From: Maribacter_C sp947494565
Lineage (GTDB): Bacteria; Bacteroidota; Bacteroidia; Flavobacteriales; Flavobacteriaceae
Reading direction: 5' to 3'
Assembly (NCBI RefSeq): GCF_047345415.1
Contig: NZ_JBLFEP010000001.1
Span: forward strand, 930,001 to 994,000
DNA: 64,000 nt
Below are positions 9,646 through 18,400 of the stretch, in pieces. The notes beneath the pieces are model-generated. The model ran no database searches. It worked only from the letters and a program-made list of their open reading frames with translations, and had not been told where the DNA came from. Positions within the stretch are counted from its first letter, which is position 1. Every line of letters begins with the position of its first letter. The translations under genes and the position numbers were made by a program.

Positions 9646-10275
9646 ATGAAAGCACATACAAAAGAAACACAGGCATCGATAACGCCAGATATGGCCATTC
9701 AACTTCTAAAGGAAGGCAATAACAGGTTTGTCGCCAACAAGAAAGCAGACCGTAATCTACTGAATCAGGTCGATGATACCGCCTCAGGGCAATACCCCTT
9801 TGCCACAATCTTAAGCTGTATCGATTCCCGAGTTTCGGCCGAGTTGGTATTCGATCAAGGAGTCGGTGATATTTTCAGTGCCCGGGTGGCAGGAAATATC
9901 GTCAATGAAGATCTTTTAGGTAGCATCGAGTTTGCCTGTAAACTAGCAGGTACAAAAGTAGTGGTCATCCTTGGTCATACCGCTTGCGGAGCAGTAAAGG
10001 GAGCCTGTGATGATGCCAAAATGGGTAATTTGACCACTTTACTGCATAAAATCAAACCTGCGGTTAGGGCCATAAAAGAGCCATCAGAACCGGATAAAAG
10101 AAACTCCAAAAACATTGCTTTCGTGAACGAAGTGTCCATGAAAAATGTAGAATTGACCATAGAGGACACCAGAAGCTTGAGTCCGGTACTCCAGGAAATG
10201 GAGGAAAACGGGGAAATCAAGATCGTAGGCGCCATGTATGATATCTCAAACGGGAAGGTCACCTTCTTAGACTAA
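9646..10275 (+). CDS. Beta-class carbonic anhydrase
   Basis: The enzyme interconverts CO2 and bicarbonate. The 209-residue sequence has the beta-class zinc ligands Cys58, His111 and Cys114 with the Asp60-Arg62 dyad (SCIDSR, then GHTACGAVKGA). No signal peptide is evident, so it is probably cytoplasmic. It follows the SulP gene by 36 bases and is followed by a strong terminator, so the two form a two-gene unit. The likely job is equilibrating bicarbonate delivered by the transporter or supplying it to carboxylases. Confidence 0.93.
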   Translation: MKAHTKETQASITPDMAIQLLKEGNNRFVANKKADRNLLNQVDDTASGQYPFATILSCIDSRVSAELVFDQGVGDIFSARVAGNIVNEDLLGSIEFACKLAGTKVVVILGHTACGAVKGACDDAKMGNLTTLLHKIKPAVRAIKEPSEPDKRNSKNIAFVNEVSMKNVELTIEDTRSLSPVLQEMEENGEIKIVGAMYDISNGKVTFLD

Positions 10276-10283
10276 AAAGTAAG

Positions 10284-10328
10284 ATGACAAGAAAAGGCCA
10301 ATGCTGTGCATTGGCCTTTTCTTGTCAT
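10284..10328 (+). terminator. Long intrinsic terminator after carbonic anhydrase gene
   Basis: There is a perfect 21-bp inverted repeat with a 3-base loop (arms 10284-10304 and 10308-10328) containing GGCCAATGC/GCATTGGCC and a TTTT run in the descending arm. It lies 9 bases after the stop codon and is unusually long for an intrinsic terminator. Confidence 0.8.
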
Positions 10329-10437
10329 AAGGACAGGTATGAGCAAAAAAATGCGCGGCGCATATTCCTTATAGGGCATAGCTGTTTTTTGGTTTATCTT
10401 TTATGAGGGCAAAGAGGCCTCTATATCATAAAATAAT

Positions 10438-10445
10438 TAAATTTG
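10438..10445 (+). promoter_or_regulatory. pheS promoter -7 box (TAAATTTG)
   Basis: An exact TAnnTTTG match followed by C lies 18 bases before the ATG at 10464. It overlaps the in-frame TTG at 10443 and so argues that translation starts at 10464. No clear -33 element was seen. Confidence 0.5.
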
Positions 10446-10463
10446 CGGCTTGAGCTGACCGTT

Positions 10464-11483
10464 ATGATCGACAAGATACAAGAGCATATTGCCGAAGTAG
10501 AACAATTCACCGCTGATTCACAAGAGGCCGTTGAAGCCTTCCGGATTAAATATCTAGGCAAAAAAGGATTGCTGCGAGAATTTTTCGCCGAATTCAAGAA
10601 TGTACCCAACGATCAAAAGAAAGAATTTGGTCAAACGGTCAATGCATTACAAAAAAAGGCAACCGATAAGGTAAACGAGCTAAAGAACCTTCTAGAGAAT
10701 ACGGTAGAGGAGGAAGGCATCTACGGTGATTTGACCAGGCCCGGCGAGCCTATGGCTTTGGGCGCTAGGCATCCGATTTCCATTGTGAAAAACCAGATTA
10801 TCGAGATTTTCTCCAGAATCGGTTTCAATGTATCGGAAGGACCTGAAATCGAGGATGATTGGCATAACTTCACCGCATTGAACCTCCCAGAGTACCATCC
10901 TGCCCGTGATATGCAGGATACCTTTTTCGTACAGACCGATCCCGATATCTTATTGCGTACCCATACCTCTTCCGTACAAGTGAGGTATATGGAAAATAAT
11001 AAACCACCGATTCGAACGATATCTCCAGGGCGTGTGTATCGCAATGAGGCAATTTCAGCTCGTTCGCATTGCTTCTTTCATCAAGTAGAAGGGCTATATA
11101 TTGACAAAGATGTTTCGTTTGCTGATTTAAAACAGACCTTACAGTTCTTTACGACCGAGCTTTTCGGCAAGTCGAAAATACGATTGCGCCCTTCATATTT
11201 TCCGTTTACCGAACCTAGTGCCGAGGTTGATGTGTATTGGGGCTTAGAGACTGAAACCGATTATCGCATGACCAAGGGTACTGGCTGGTTAGAGATTATG
11301 GGCTGCGGTATGGTCGATCCGAATGTCTTGGAAAACTGTGGTATCGATTCAACCGAATACTCCGGTTTTGCGTTTGGGATGGGCATTGATCGTATTGCCC
11401 TACTATTGCATCAGATTTCGGACATCCGTTTGTTGAGTGAGAACGATATTCGTTTTTTGGAACAGTTTAGAAGTGCGCTGTAA
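10464..11483 (+). CDS. pheS: Phenylalanine--tRNA ligase alpha subunit
   Basis: PheS charges tRNA-Phe together with PheT. The 339-residue sequence contains an N-terminal tRNA-binding coiled-coil and the class II synthetase motifs, including RVYRNEAISARSHCFFHQVE (motif 2 region) and GFAFGMGIDRIALL (motif 3). The start is placed at ATG 10464 because the upstream TTG (10443) lies inside a promoter-like box. pheT is not next to it, which is common in Bacteroidota. It stands alone between the carbonic anhydrase terminator and a SulP gene. Confidence 0.95.
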   Translation: MIDKIQEHIAEVEQFTADSQEAVEAFRIKYLGKKGLLREFFAEFKNVPNDQKKEFGQTVNALQKKATDKVNELKNLLENTVEEEGIYGDLTRPGEPMALGARHPISIVKNQIIEIFSRIGFNVSEGPEIEDDWHNFTALNLPEYHPARDMQDTFFVQTDPDILLRTHTSSVQVRYMENNKPPIRTISPGRVYRNEAISARSHCFFHQVEGLYIDKDVSFADLKQTLQFFTTELFGKSKIRLRPSYFPFTEPSAEVDVYWGLETETDYRMTKGTGWLEIMGCGMVDPNVLENCGIDSTEYSGFAFGMGIDRIALLLHQISDIRLLSENDIRFLEQFRSAL

Positions 11484-11557
11484 TGACCGACTATACATAG
11501 GGTCACCTATAACAAACACCCAAGTCTCTATATATTCTTCAATGCCTCGGAGGAAAC

Positions 11558-11588
11558 TTTCTTTTTAAGCGCCACTGAACTATATTTA
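11558..11588 (+). promoter_or_regulatory. Promoter of second SulP gene
   Basis: A TTTC at 11558-11561 is 19 bases from TATATTTA at 11581-11588, close to the Bacteroidota pattern TTTG-N19-TAnnTTTG. It would give a 5' leader of roughly 60 bases before ATG 11654. Confidence 0.4.
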
Positions 11589-11653
11589 CGAAACTGTCGA
11601 GTCAATACGTACCCAAAGCCTTTATGGTACTAACCTTCAAATAACCAAGACCT

Positions 11654-13315
11654 ATGTTCAAAGATATGTTTGATTTCAGTAATCTTAAGGGGGACCTTAC
11701 TGGTGGCCTAGTCGCAGGAGTTGTCGCCTTACCATTAGCCCTTGCCTTTGGGGTACAATCGGGTCTAGGGGCTATTGCGGGCCTTTATGGGGCCATAGTA
11801 GTGGGTGTCCTTGCTGCACTTTTTGGAGGAACTTTGACCCAGGCCAGTGGCCCAACGGGACCGATGACCGTTGTTTCCGCAGCGCTTGTGGCCAGTGCCA
11901 TTGATATCGCCGGGAGTTTGGAAAGCGCCATGAGCATTATCATTCTGGCTTTTCTTCTTGGCGGTGTACTCCAAATCTTGTTCGGACTGATCAACATTGC
12001 CGGGTATATCAAGTATTTTCCGTATCCAGTAGTTTCAGGGTTTATGAGTGGGGTCGGATTGATTATCGTCATTTTACAGCTTTTTCCGTTCGCGGGACTT
12101 GATTCGGCCAAATCGACCGTCGCCGTGATGAAAAATCTGCCCAGCCTATTTACCGATTTCAACTGGCAAGCCTTGGCTTTAGGTGGGCTAACCGTTCTTA
12201 TTTACTACGTATTCCCAAAAATCACCAAAGCTGTGCCTAGTCCGCTGGTAGCCTTAATCGTTGCCTCAGTGGCCGCGTATTTTTTGAAATGGGATGTGCC
12301 GGTAATCGGTGAGATTCCATCAGGTCTTCCGAGCCTTCAACTTGACGGTCTCCTGACCGTTGATAGTTCGGCCTATTCCTTAATCGCGGAGTATGCCTTG
12401 GTATTGGCCGTCTTGGGCTCTATAGATTCCTTACTAACCTCGGTTATCGCCGATAATATGACGAAGACAAAACACAATAGCAATCGGGAACTTATCGGTC
12501 AGGGCATCGGCAACGCCGTAGCTGCCATGTTCGGGGGTATCCCCGGTGCCGGTGCCACAAAAGGAACGGTTGTCAATATCAACTCTGGTGGAAGAACACG
12601 ATTGTCCGGTATGTTTCACGGCTTATTCCTCTTGGCGGTACTCCTAGGTCTAGGGTCTTTGGCAGCCCATATTCCGCTAGCAGTGCTCGCGGGAATCTTG
12701 ATTCCGATTGGCTTCAAGATCGTCGATACCAAAGGTCTAAAACATCTGACCAGTGTACCTCGCGCCGACGCAATCGTCTTAGTGGTCGTCTTGTTGTTCA
12801 CCACTTTCGGTAGTTTGATACAGGCGGTAGGTATCGGTCTGATATTGGCTTCGTTATTATTCATGAAAAAGGCAAGCGACCTTGGGGAAGAAGGTATCCA
12901 AATAGGTTCATTGGCCGGCTTCGACGGCGAAAAACCATGGAAAGATGAAGAAGCCTTTTACGAAAAATACAAAGACAAGGTGTTGATCAAACACCTCTAT
13001 GGCCCGTTGTTTTTTGGTTTTACAGCCCATTTCAAAGACCAACTACAAGAAATATCACCGGAAGTCGATGCCCTTATCATCCGGTTTGAAGAGGTGCCGT
13101 ATATTGACCAATCAGGACTCTATGCCCTGGAAGACGCCATGCTAGAGCTTCAAAAAAAGGGCGTCAAGGTGCTATTCACCGGTCTGCAGACCCAACCCCT
13201 TGACCTGATGACCTCCATAGATATTATTCCCGATGTCATTCCTGAGGAACAACTCTTCGATACCATCGAGGCCAGTTTCAACTGGTTACGGTCTCATTTC
13301 AAGAGTTTTGAATAA
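11654..13315 (+). CDS. SulP family transporter with STAS domain
   Basis: A 553-residue inner-membrane anion transporter with ~11-12 helices, carrying the SulP signature (GVVALPLALAFGVQSG, QASGPTGPMTVV). The C-terminal STAS domain (about residues 440-550) is complete, with IDQSGLYALEDAMLEL resembling the regulatory loop of anti-sigma antagonists. Substrate may be sulfate, bicarbonate or another anion and cannot be read from the sequence. It is monocistronic, with its own promoter-like box and a 269-base gap downstream. It is only distantly similar to the SulP at 8032. Confidence 0.9.
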   Translation: MFKDMFDFSNLKGDLTGGLVAGVVALPLALAFGVQSGLGAIAGLYGAIVVGVLAALFGGTLTQASGPTGPMTVVSAALVASAIDIAGSLESAMSIIILAFLLGGVLQILFGLINIAGYIKYFPYPVVSGFMSGVGLIIVILQLFPFAGLDSAKSTVAVMKNLPSLFTDFNWQALALGGLTVLIYYVFPKITKAVPSPLVALIVASVAAYFLKWDVPVIGEIPSGLPSLQLDGLLTVDSSAYSLIAEYALVLAVLGSIDSLLTSVIADNMTKTKHNSNRELIGQGIGNAVAAMFGGIPGAGATKGTVVNINSGGRTRLSGMFHGLFLLAVLLGLGSLAAHIPLAVLAGILIPIGFKIVDTKGLKHLTSVPRADAIVLVVVLLFTTFGSLIQAVGIGLILASLLFMKKASDLGEEGIQIGSLAGFDGEKPWKDEEAFYEKYKDKVLIKHLYGPLFFGFTAHFKDQLQEISPEVDALIIRFEEVPYIDQSGLYALEDAMLELQKKGVKVLFTGLQTQPLDLMTSIDIIPDVIPEEQLFDTIEASFNWLRSHFKSFE

Positions 13316-13477
13316 AAGACCGAACATGACTATCCCGTTCTGAAGAATGATTTTACACTTCCAATGGACGCAACTAGGTATGCCTATTTCAGTTCATGAA
13401 ATCGATACTATTTTCGTAAAATAGGTCTTCCTACACTGTCCAAGAATATCAAATTCCCAATTTCAACACTTCAAAAA

Positions 13478-13522
13478 TATGGGATTTCGATTTTAACCCC
13501 TTGATTTTTATGGGATTGCGAT
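13478..13522. repeat. Paired 14-base direct repeat upstream of aminotransferase
   Basis: TATGGGATTTCGAT (13478-13491) and TATGGGATTGCGAT (13509-13522) differ at one base and are 31 bases apart, about three helical turns. They lie 60-105 bases before the aminotransferase start and look like tandem binding sites for a regulator. Confidence 0.4.
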
Positions 13523-13584
13523 AGCAATTTCCGGCCTCCGCCTTTAACTTAGTAAGCACAGCTAATTCAAATGAAAGGACACCT

Positions 13585-14778
13585 ATGGAAACAAAGACAA
13601 TCAACAGACGAAATTGGATAAAAACCGGAATCTTGACCGCAGGAGGCGTACTCGCCTCGCCCTATCTCGGGTTCTCTAAAAATTCAGACCTCCCCCTACA
13701 ATTAGACCAGAATGGCGATGCTATTTACAGCCCCTTTTTCAAGGAATACCTTCCCGATAATTTTCGGGACTATCCTGTTTTGGCAGCAAAACTCAATGCC
13801 AATGAGAATCCGTATGGCCCTTCACCTATGGCCTTGGAAGCCTTAAAGCAATCAGCTGCTGGGGGTAACCGCTATGCGTGGAAAGAACTCTTTGACCTCA
13901 TGGACAAAATCGCGGATTTTGAAGGGGTCGCACAAAAAAACATCATGATGGGCCCGGGCTCTTCCGACTTGTTAGAGAAGACCGCCATGGTCCTCTTTAT
14001 GAATGGCGGAAATGTAGTATCAGCCGATCCGGCATATATGTCATTGATACGCGTGGCCGAAGCGGCAGGTGGCACATGGAAACCGGTTCCATTAAAGGAC
14101 GATTGGTCGCACGATCTCGATGCTATGGAAAAGGCCATAGATGCCGATACCAAACTAGTCTATATCTGCAACCCCAACAACCCTACCGGAACCATTACGG
14201 AACATCAAAAGCTTTTGGACTTCTGTTCTCGGGTTTCCGAAAAAGTACCGATATTCATAGATGAAGCCTACCTCGGTTTCCTCGACGACGGCATGAAAAA
14301 AAGTATGGTCTCATTGATTGCCGAAGGCAAAGATGTCATCATTGCCAGAACCTTCTCTAAAATACACGGAATGGCTGGTCTACGAGTAGGGTATGCTGTC
14401 GCCCAACAAGACCGGCTAGAAAAACTTCAAAAAATCACCCGTGCCGGAATGGGCATTTCCTATCCTTCGGTTTTTGCTGCCTCAGGGGCTATGGACGATG
14501 TGGCCTTTATAACAGAATCGCGTGAGCGAAATGCGGCTTGCAGAAACTACGTGTATGAAAACCTGACCAAAATGAATATCGAATATGTACCCTCTTTTAC
14601 CAGTTTCATGATATTTCCTATTGAAATGGAAGGCAAAGCGTTTCTTCAAAAAATGACCGAACAAAAAGTAGGAGTTCGCGCATTCAATTTTATGGGCAAA
14701 AACTGGTGCCGCGTGAGTATGGGTACTATGGATGAAATGAAACTATTTACACAGGCATTGAATAACGTATTGGTCTAA
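13585..14778 (+). CDS. Tat-signal PLP aminotransferase, HisC-like fold type I
   Basis: The N-terminus has a twin-arginine signal (RRNWIK, then a hydrophobic stretch TGILTAGGVLASPYLGF), so the enzyme is predicted to be exported folded with its cofactor. The rest is a class I/II aminotransferase resembling histidinol-phosphate aminotransferase: LNANENPYGPSPMA at the N-terminal side, CNPNNPTGT, FIDEAYLGF, and the PLP lysine 259 in TFSKIHGMAGLR. It is unlikely to be the histidine-pathway HisC because of the signal and lack of his genes. The permease gene begins on the base after its stop, so the pair probably handle one substrate. Confidence 0.85.
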   Translation: METKTINRRNWIKTGILTAGGVLASPYLGFSKNSDLPLQLDQNGDAIYSPFFKEYLPDNFRDYPVLAAKLNANENPYGPSPMALEALKQSAAGGNRYAWKELFDLMDKIADFEGVAQKNIMMGPGSSDLLEKTAMVLFMNGGNVVSADPAYMSLIRVAEAAGGTWKPVPLKDDWSHDLDAMEKAIDADTKLVYICNPNNPTGTITEHQKLLDFCSRVSEKVPIFIDEAYLGFLDDGMKKSMVSLIAEGKDVIIARTFSKIHGMAGLRVGYAVAQQDRLEKLQKITRAGMGISYPSVFAASGAMDDVAFITESRERNAACRNYVYENLTKMNIEYVPSFTSFMIFPIEMEGKAFLQKMTEQKVGVRAFNFMGKNWCRVSMGTMDEMKLFTQALNNVLV

Positions 14779-15921
14779 ATGGATTTCACCTTACAAAAAA
14801 CCATAACGTTTCTTATTTTCATTGGAATCGGTATGCTGATGAAATTGAAATTCAAGTCAAAAGAGGAAATCAATGGCATCAAGAAGATTATACTGAACCT
14901 GGCCTTACCCGCCACAATAGGTATTGCGCTACTGGGTGTCAAAATAGATACCGGGCTATTAGTGCTGCCGTTGGTGGCCCTTGGACTTAACCTGCTGCTA
15001 TACTTGGCCTTTCCGTACCTTACTTCCTTTACCGGGCTCGAAAAGGATACGCCCCAGTACAGAACGGCCCGTTTGCTCATTCCCTCTTTGGCACCCGGAC
15101 TCTCTTGTTTTCCATTTATATTGGAATTCTTAGGGGACGCTTATCTTGCAAAAGCAGCCATGGCCGATTTGGGAAACAAAGTATTCGTGCTGATCATTCT
15201 GTATCTCATTGCCATGAGTTGGCATTACAAATTACAGGCCAAGGATGTACGAAAGACCAGTTCGAAGGTGAAGTCGTTGCTCAAATCAATGGTTTCAGAA
15301 CCCGTCAATATCTTTATCGGAGTGGCCCTGGTTCTTGTTACACTTGGCATTTCTATGGATTCGTTACCGTTCGTCATCAGTGACAGCCTGCAGCGTTTGA
15401 GTGTCATGATGACCCCATTGGTTTTGTTATTCATCGGTCTAGCCGTAAACATCAAGAAAAAACAGTTTGCCCAGCTCATTTCGATACTGTTTCTTCGGGC
15501 TGCGTTCGTGACCTTTGTTTGTAGTATCGTCATCGCCCTCGGAGGCATATCCGTTACCAATGATATTTTGATTTTCCTAGCCTTCGGACTAAGTGCTTGC
15601 AGTTTTTGGCCCTTTGCCCATATTTCAGTGGTTGAGGTTCAAGAAGATGGGGTATCCAAAAAAAAACGCACCTTCGATTCCAATTTCGCAGTCAGTTTGC
15701 TTGCGTTATCGTTTCCATTGTCGACCATGCTGATTTTGGGCATACTCTCGAGTGGAAGTCTTTTTTCTAGCGCTGGATCCGTCTTAACACTGTCAGGGGT
15801 ATTATTCACCCTTGGACTTGTTCCATTTCTTATGAAAAAAATAGCGGAGTCACGGAAAAGATCGGAAAAGGCAAAACTGGAACGCATACGCTATAGAACA
15901 GCGTTGACCGACAATTCATAG
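14779..15921 (+). CDS. AEC-type permease (auxin efflux carrier family)
   Basis: The 380-residue protein has about ten membrane helices with the AEC pattern: an early GIGMLMKLKFKSKEEINGIKK segment, ILNLALPATIGIALLGV, and a second half starting EPVNIFIGVALVLV. AEC members move small organic anions or amino-acid derivatives. It directly abuts the exported aminotransferase gene, suggesting a coupled function, for example moving the keto or amino acid substrate. It ends 22 bases from a convergent gene and no terminator hairpin was seen between them. Confidence 0.75.
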   Translation: MDFTLQKTITFLIFIGIGMLMKLKFKSKEEINGIKKIILNLALPATIGIALLGVKIDTGLLVLPLVALGLNLLLYLAFPYLTSFTGLEKDTPQYRTARLLIPSLAPGLSCFPFILEFLGDAYLAKAAMADLGNKVFVLIILYLIAMSWHYKLQAKDVRKTSSKVKSLLKSMVSEPVNIFIGVALVLVTLGISMDSLPFVISDSLQRLSVMMTPLVLLFIGLAVNIKKKQFAQLISILFLRAAFVTFVCSIVIALGGISVTNDILIFLAFGLSACSFWPFAHISVVEVQEDGVSKKKRTFDSNFAVSLLALSFPLSTMLILGILSSGSLFSSAGSVLTLSGVLFTLGLVPFLMKKIAESRKRSEKAKLERIRYRTALTDNS

Positions 15922-15943
15922 GCATATCACTTGGGCGGCACAC

Positions 15944-16453
15944 CTAGCGCAACGGAAACCCCTTGGCCGCCCACCAAGGATGTACCTCTATCCGTAATCT
16001 TCCGGATTTGACCATGGGATCCAAGTTGGCCAGACTATCTGCTATTTTCAAGGTTGGGGTATTGTAGATTGTGATACCTCGAATGTCTCCGTCATCTCCA
16101 AAAGGTCCGGAAATATCGGCATACCCTTCTTCATACATGCGCCCGAGATGAGCCATATGCAAGGCTTGCAGACTATCTGCCTCTGCCTTGTTCTGTGAAC
16201 GATTCGGGCCACGTTTTAAAAAAGCGATATAATATTGCTGCATCAACACCGTATCCTTGGTTTCTTCATCGACATAATCGAATATCTCAAAACCTTTGCT
16301 CGTCAATTCTTCCTTTAACTGTAGTGCTGTTTTCTTTGGTTCTTCGGTCGCAACTATCGAGGTTTCAGTGACCTCATGTTGCGCTGAAGGGGTCTCTTTA
16401 CAAGCCATTGCCATCAAAAAAATACAAATGCCGAACTGTTTTAGATGTACCAT
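15944..16453 (-). CDS. Secreted or lipid-anchored YCII-like protein
   Basis: The 169-residue product has a short hydrophobic N-terminus ending MAMACKE, a weak lipobox, followed by a linker and a YCII-related domain (YYIAFLKRGPNRSQ, HMAHLGRMYEEGYADISGPF, IRIEVHPWW-like end). YCII domains are small ferredoxin-like folds with an unsettled, possibly enzymatic role; the conserved His (HMAHL) and Asp are present. Its start overlaps the 3' end of the CYTH gene by 13 bases, so the two are probably co-transcribed. The exact start is not certain because the signal region is short. Confidence 0.7.
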   Translation of the reverse strand: MVHLKQFGICIFLMAMACKETPSAQHEVTETSIVATEEPKKTALQLKEELTSKGFEIFDYVDEETKDTVLMQQYYIAFLKRGPNRSQNKAEADSLQALHMAHLGRMYEEGYADISGPFGDDGDIRGITIYNTPTLKIADSLANLDPMVKSGRLRIEVHPWWAAKGFPLR

Positions 16454-16914
16454 GTTTTAAAAGGGTTTTTACTCAATTTCGAATTATAATACTTCACATC
16501 TCCGGTAACCTCATCGCCCAACCAATCGGGATGTTCAAAATGCTCAACCTCTTCGGTCAATTCGATTTCGCCGATGACCAATCCATCATTCTCGCCATGA
16601 AACTCGTCGATTTCAAAGATATGTTGTCCTTTTGGCACTCGATATCTGGTCTTATCGATGATTCCCTTTTCACATAGTTCGAGAAGTGCCTTTGCATCCG
16701 CTACTAGTAGTTCTTTCTCCCACTCAAAACGGGACGTACCCGAAGCATTTGATTTTCCCTTGATGGTCAAGTATCCGAAATCACCGGTAATCCGAATACG
16801 TACCGTGCGCTCTTCATGGGTGTTCAAAAAACCCTGAACGATGCGCTCTTTTGACACCGCCTCTTGCTTATAGGCATCCGATTTGATCAAAAACTTACGC
16901 TCTATCTCTATCAC
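16441..16914 (-). CDS. CYTH domain protein (adenylate cyclase/thiamine triphosphatase fold)
   Basis: The 157-residue protein begins with the diagnostic EIERKFL motif and continues with the alternating acidic/basic strands of the triphosphate tunnel metalloenzyme fold (RIRITGDFGYLTIKGK, RFEWEKEL, FEIDEFHGEN, IGEIEL). Single-domain bacterial CYTH proteins usually act as inorganic triphosphatases or tunnel phosphatases. It is divergent from dinB with a 39-base gap and is followed by the overlapping YCII-like gene. Confidence 0.88.
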   Translation of the reverse strand: MIEIERKFLIKSDAYKQEAVSKERIVQGFLNTHEERTVRIRITGDFGYLTIKGKSNASGTSRFEWEKELLVADAKALLELCEKGIIDKTRYRVPKGQHIFEIDEFHGENDGLVIGEIELTEEVEHFEHPDWLGDEVTGDVKYYNSKLSKNPFKTWYI

Positions 16915-16953
16915 ACTGTCTTTTTTGGTCGATTAGTTCTATAAATTTACAAT

Positions 16954-18054
16954 ATGGAAACGGATTTACCTTTACGAAAGATAATCCATGTGGATATGGA
17001 TGCTTTTTACGCTTCCGTGGAGGAATTGGACGACCCGGAATTAAAAGGAAAGCCCGTTGCAGTTGGGGGCAGCGAAAAAAGGGGTGTCGTATCCGCCGCC
17101 AACTACGAAGCAAGAAAGTATGGAGTACGCAGTGCTATGAGCGGTTACTTGGCCAAAAAGAACTGTCCACAAATCATTTTCGTAAAGCCCCGGTTCTCAC
17201 GCTACAAGGAAATATCAAAACAGATCCGCAGCATCTTTTTCGAGTATACCGATTTGGTCGAACCGCTTTCCTTAGATGAAGCCTATCTCGATGTGACGGT
17301 CAATAAAAAAGGTAATCCTTCGGCAACACTCATTGCCAAAGAAATCCGTCAGCGCATTTTAGAGGAAGTCGGTTTGGCCGCTTCCGCAGGAATCTCTATC
17401 AACAAGTTCATTGCCAAGGTCGCCAGTGACATCAATAAGCCTAATGGTCAAAAAACGGTCAACCCGGAAGAAGTATTGCAGTTCTTGGAAAATCTTGAAA
17501 TTCGAAAGTTTTACGGAGTGGGCAAGGTTACCGCTCAAAAAATGTACAAGCTCGGTATTTTTACCGGAAAAGATCTCAAAACCAAGTCACTGGATTTTTT
17601 AAAGGAACACTTTGGGAAAAGTGGCGGACATTATTATCAGGTGGTGCGTGGTATTCATACGAGCGAAGTCAAACCGCATCGGACTCCCAAGTCCGTTGGG
17701 GCCGAACGTACCTTTAGTGAAAATCTCAGCAGTGAGGTGTTCATGTTAGAACGATTGGAGCATATTGCCACAGAATTGGAACGTCGCCTAAACACCTCAA
17801 AGATCGCTGGCAAGACCGTTACCTTAAAGATAAAGTACAGCGATTTTACTCTGAACACCCGTAGCAAGACCCTTCCCTATTATATTTCGGACAAGGGGTT
17901 GATCTTGGAAACCGCAAAAGAATTGCTCTATCAGGAAGAACTTCAGAATTCTGTGCGACTCCTAGGCATTTCCTTGGCCAATCTGAATACCGAGAAAAAG
18001 AAAGTGACCCCTCAAGAAGAAACCGTCTCCGTTCAACTGAAATTCGACTTTTGA
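16954..18054 (+). CDS. dinB: DNA polymerase IV (Y-family)
   Basis: This translesion polymerase of 366 residues has the palm acidic motifs HVDMDAFYASVEE and SLDEAYLDVT, the little-finger domain, and a C-terminal beta-clamp-binding peptide (VQLKFDF). The start is only ~12 bases after a TAAATTTA box at about 16940, suggesting a very short leader. The gene is divergent from the CYTH gene. No LexA-type site could be identified, so SOS control is not claimed. Confidence 0.95.
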   Translation: METDLPLRKIIHVDMDAFYASVEELDDPELKGKPVAVGGSEKRGVVSAANYEARKYGVRSAMSGYLAKKNCPQIIFVKPRFSRYKEISKQIRSIFFEYTDLVEPLSLDEAYLDVTVNKKGNPSATLIAKEIRQRILEEVGLAASAGISINKFIAKVASDINKPNGQKTVNPEEVLQFLENLEIRKFYGVGKVTAQKMYKLGIFTGKDLKTKSLDFLKEHFGKSGGHYYQVVRGIHTSEVKPHRTPKSVGAERTFSENLSSEVFMLERLEHIATELERRLNTSKIAGKTVTLKIKYSDFTLNTRSKTLPYYISDKGLILETAKELLYQEELQNSVRLLGISLANLNTEKKKVTPQEETVSVQLKFDF

Positions 18055-18177
18055 CGAACCTATCTTGGTCCATCTTGATAAAAGGGTGCATTTCATCGAA
18101 TAAATTAACATTTGGCAATAAAGCGGTCATCTTACTGTTTTAGTAAAACAATTTTATCAACCCAAACATTTTTTACC

Positions 18178-18333
18178 ATGAAGACCTTATTTAACAAAAC
18201 AAGATTGATCGCTTTATTCGCCGTTTCTTTATTCGCTGTTTCCTGTAGTGTAAAAGGAGAGCTTGAAGATTTAGCGGAAGAGTTAGAAAACGAAACGCAA
18301 AATGCCAAGACCGAGCAGGTAGAGGCAAACTAA
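18178..18333 (+). CDS. Small lipoprotein, 51 residues
   Basis: The protein starts MKTLFNKTRLIALFAVSLFAVSC, with a signal peptide and a lipid-attachment Cys, followed by a short acidic helix (GELEDLAEELENETQNAK). The ATG at 18178 is preferred over an upstream in-frame start because it begins the signal peptide exactly. A strong terminator follows 20 bases after the stop. Function unknown. Confidence 0.65.
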   Translation: MKTLFNKTRLIALFAVSLFAVSCSVKGELEDLAEELENETQNAKTEQVEAN

Positions 18334-18352
18334 TGTGTTTCCAATAAACATT

Positions 18353-18381
18353 AAAAAGCCCCGCACTGCGGGGCTTTTTTT
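18353..18381. terminator. Bidirectional terminator
   Basis: AAAAAGCCCCGCA, then TGCGGGGCTTTTTTT, form a GC-rich hairpin with A-run and T-run on either side. It lies between the small lipoprotein gene (+) and the cupredoxin-like gene (-) and can serve both. Confidence 0.85.
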
Positions 18382-18400
18382 ATTGATACTTGTCTAAATG

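Noticed and set aside
10443..10463. Longer pheS starting at TTG 10443
   Set aside because: The TTG lies inside the promoter-like TAAATTTG box, and the ATG at 10464 gives the usual PheS N-terminus MIDKIQEH.
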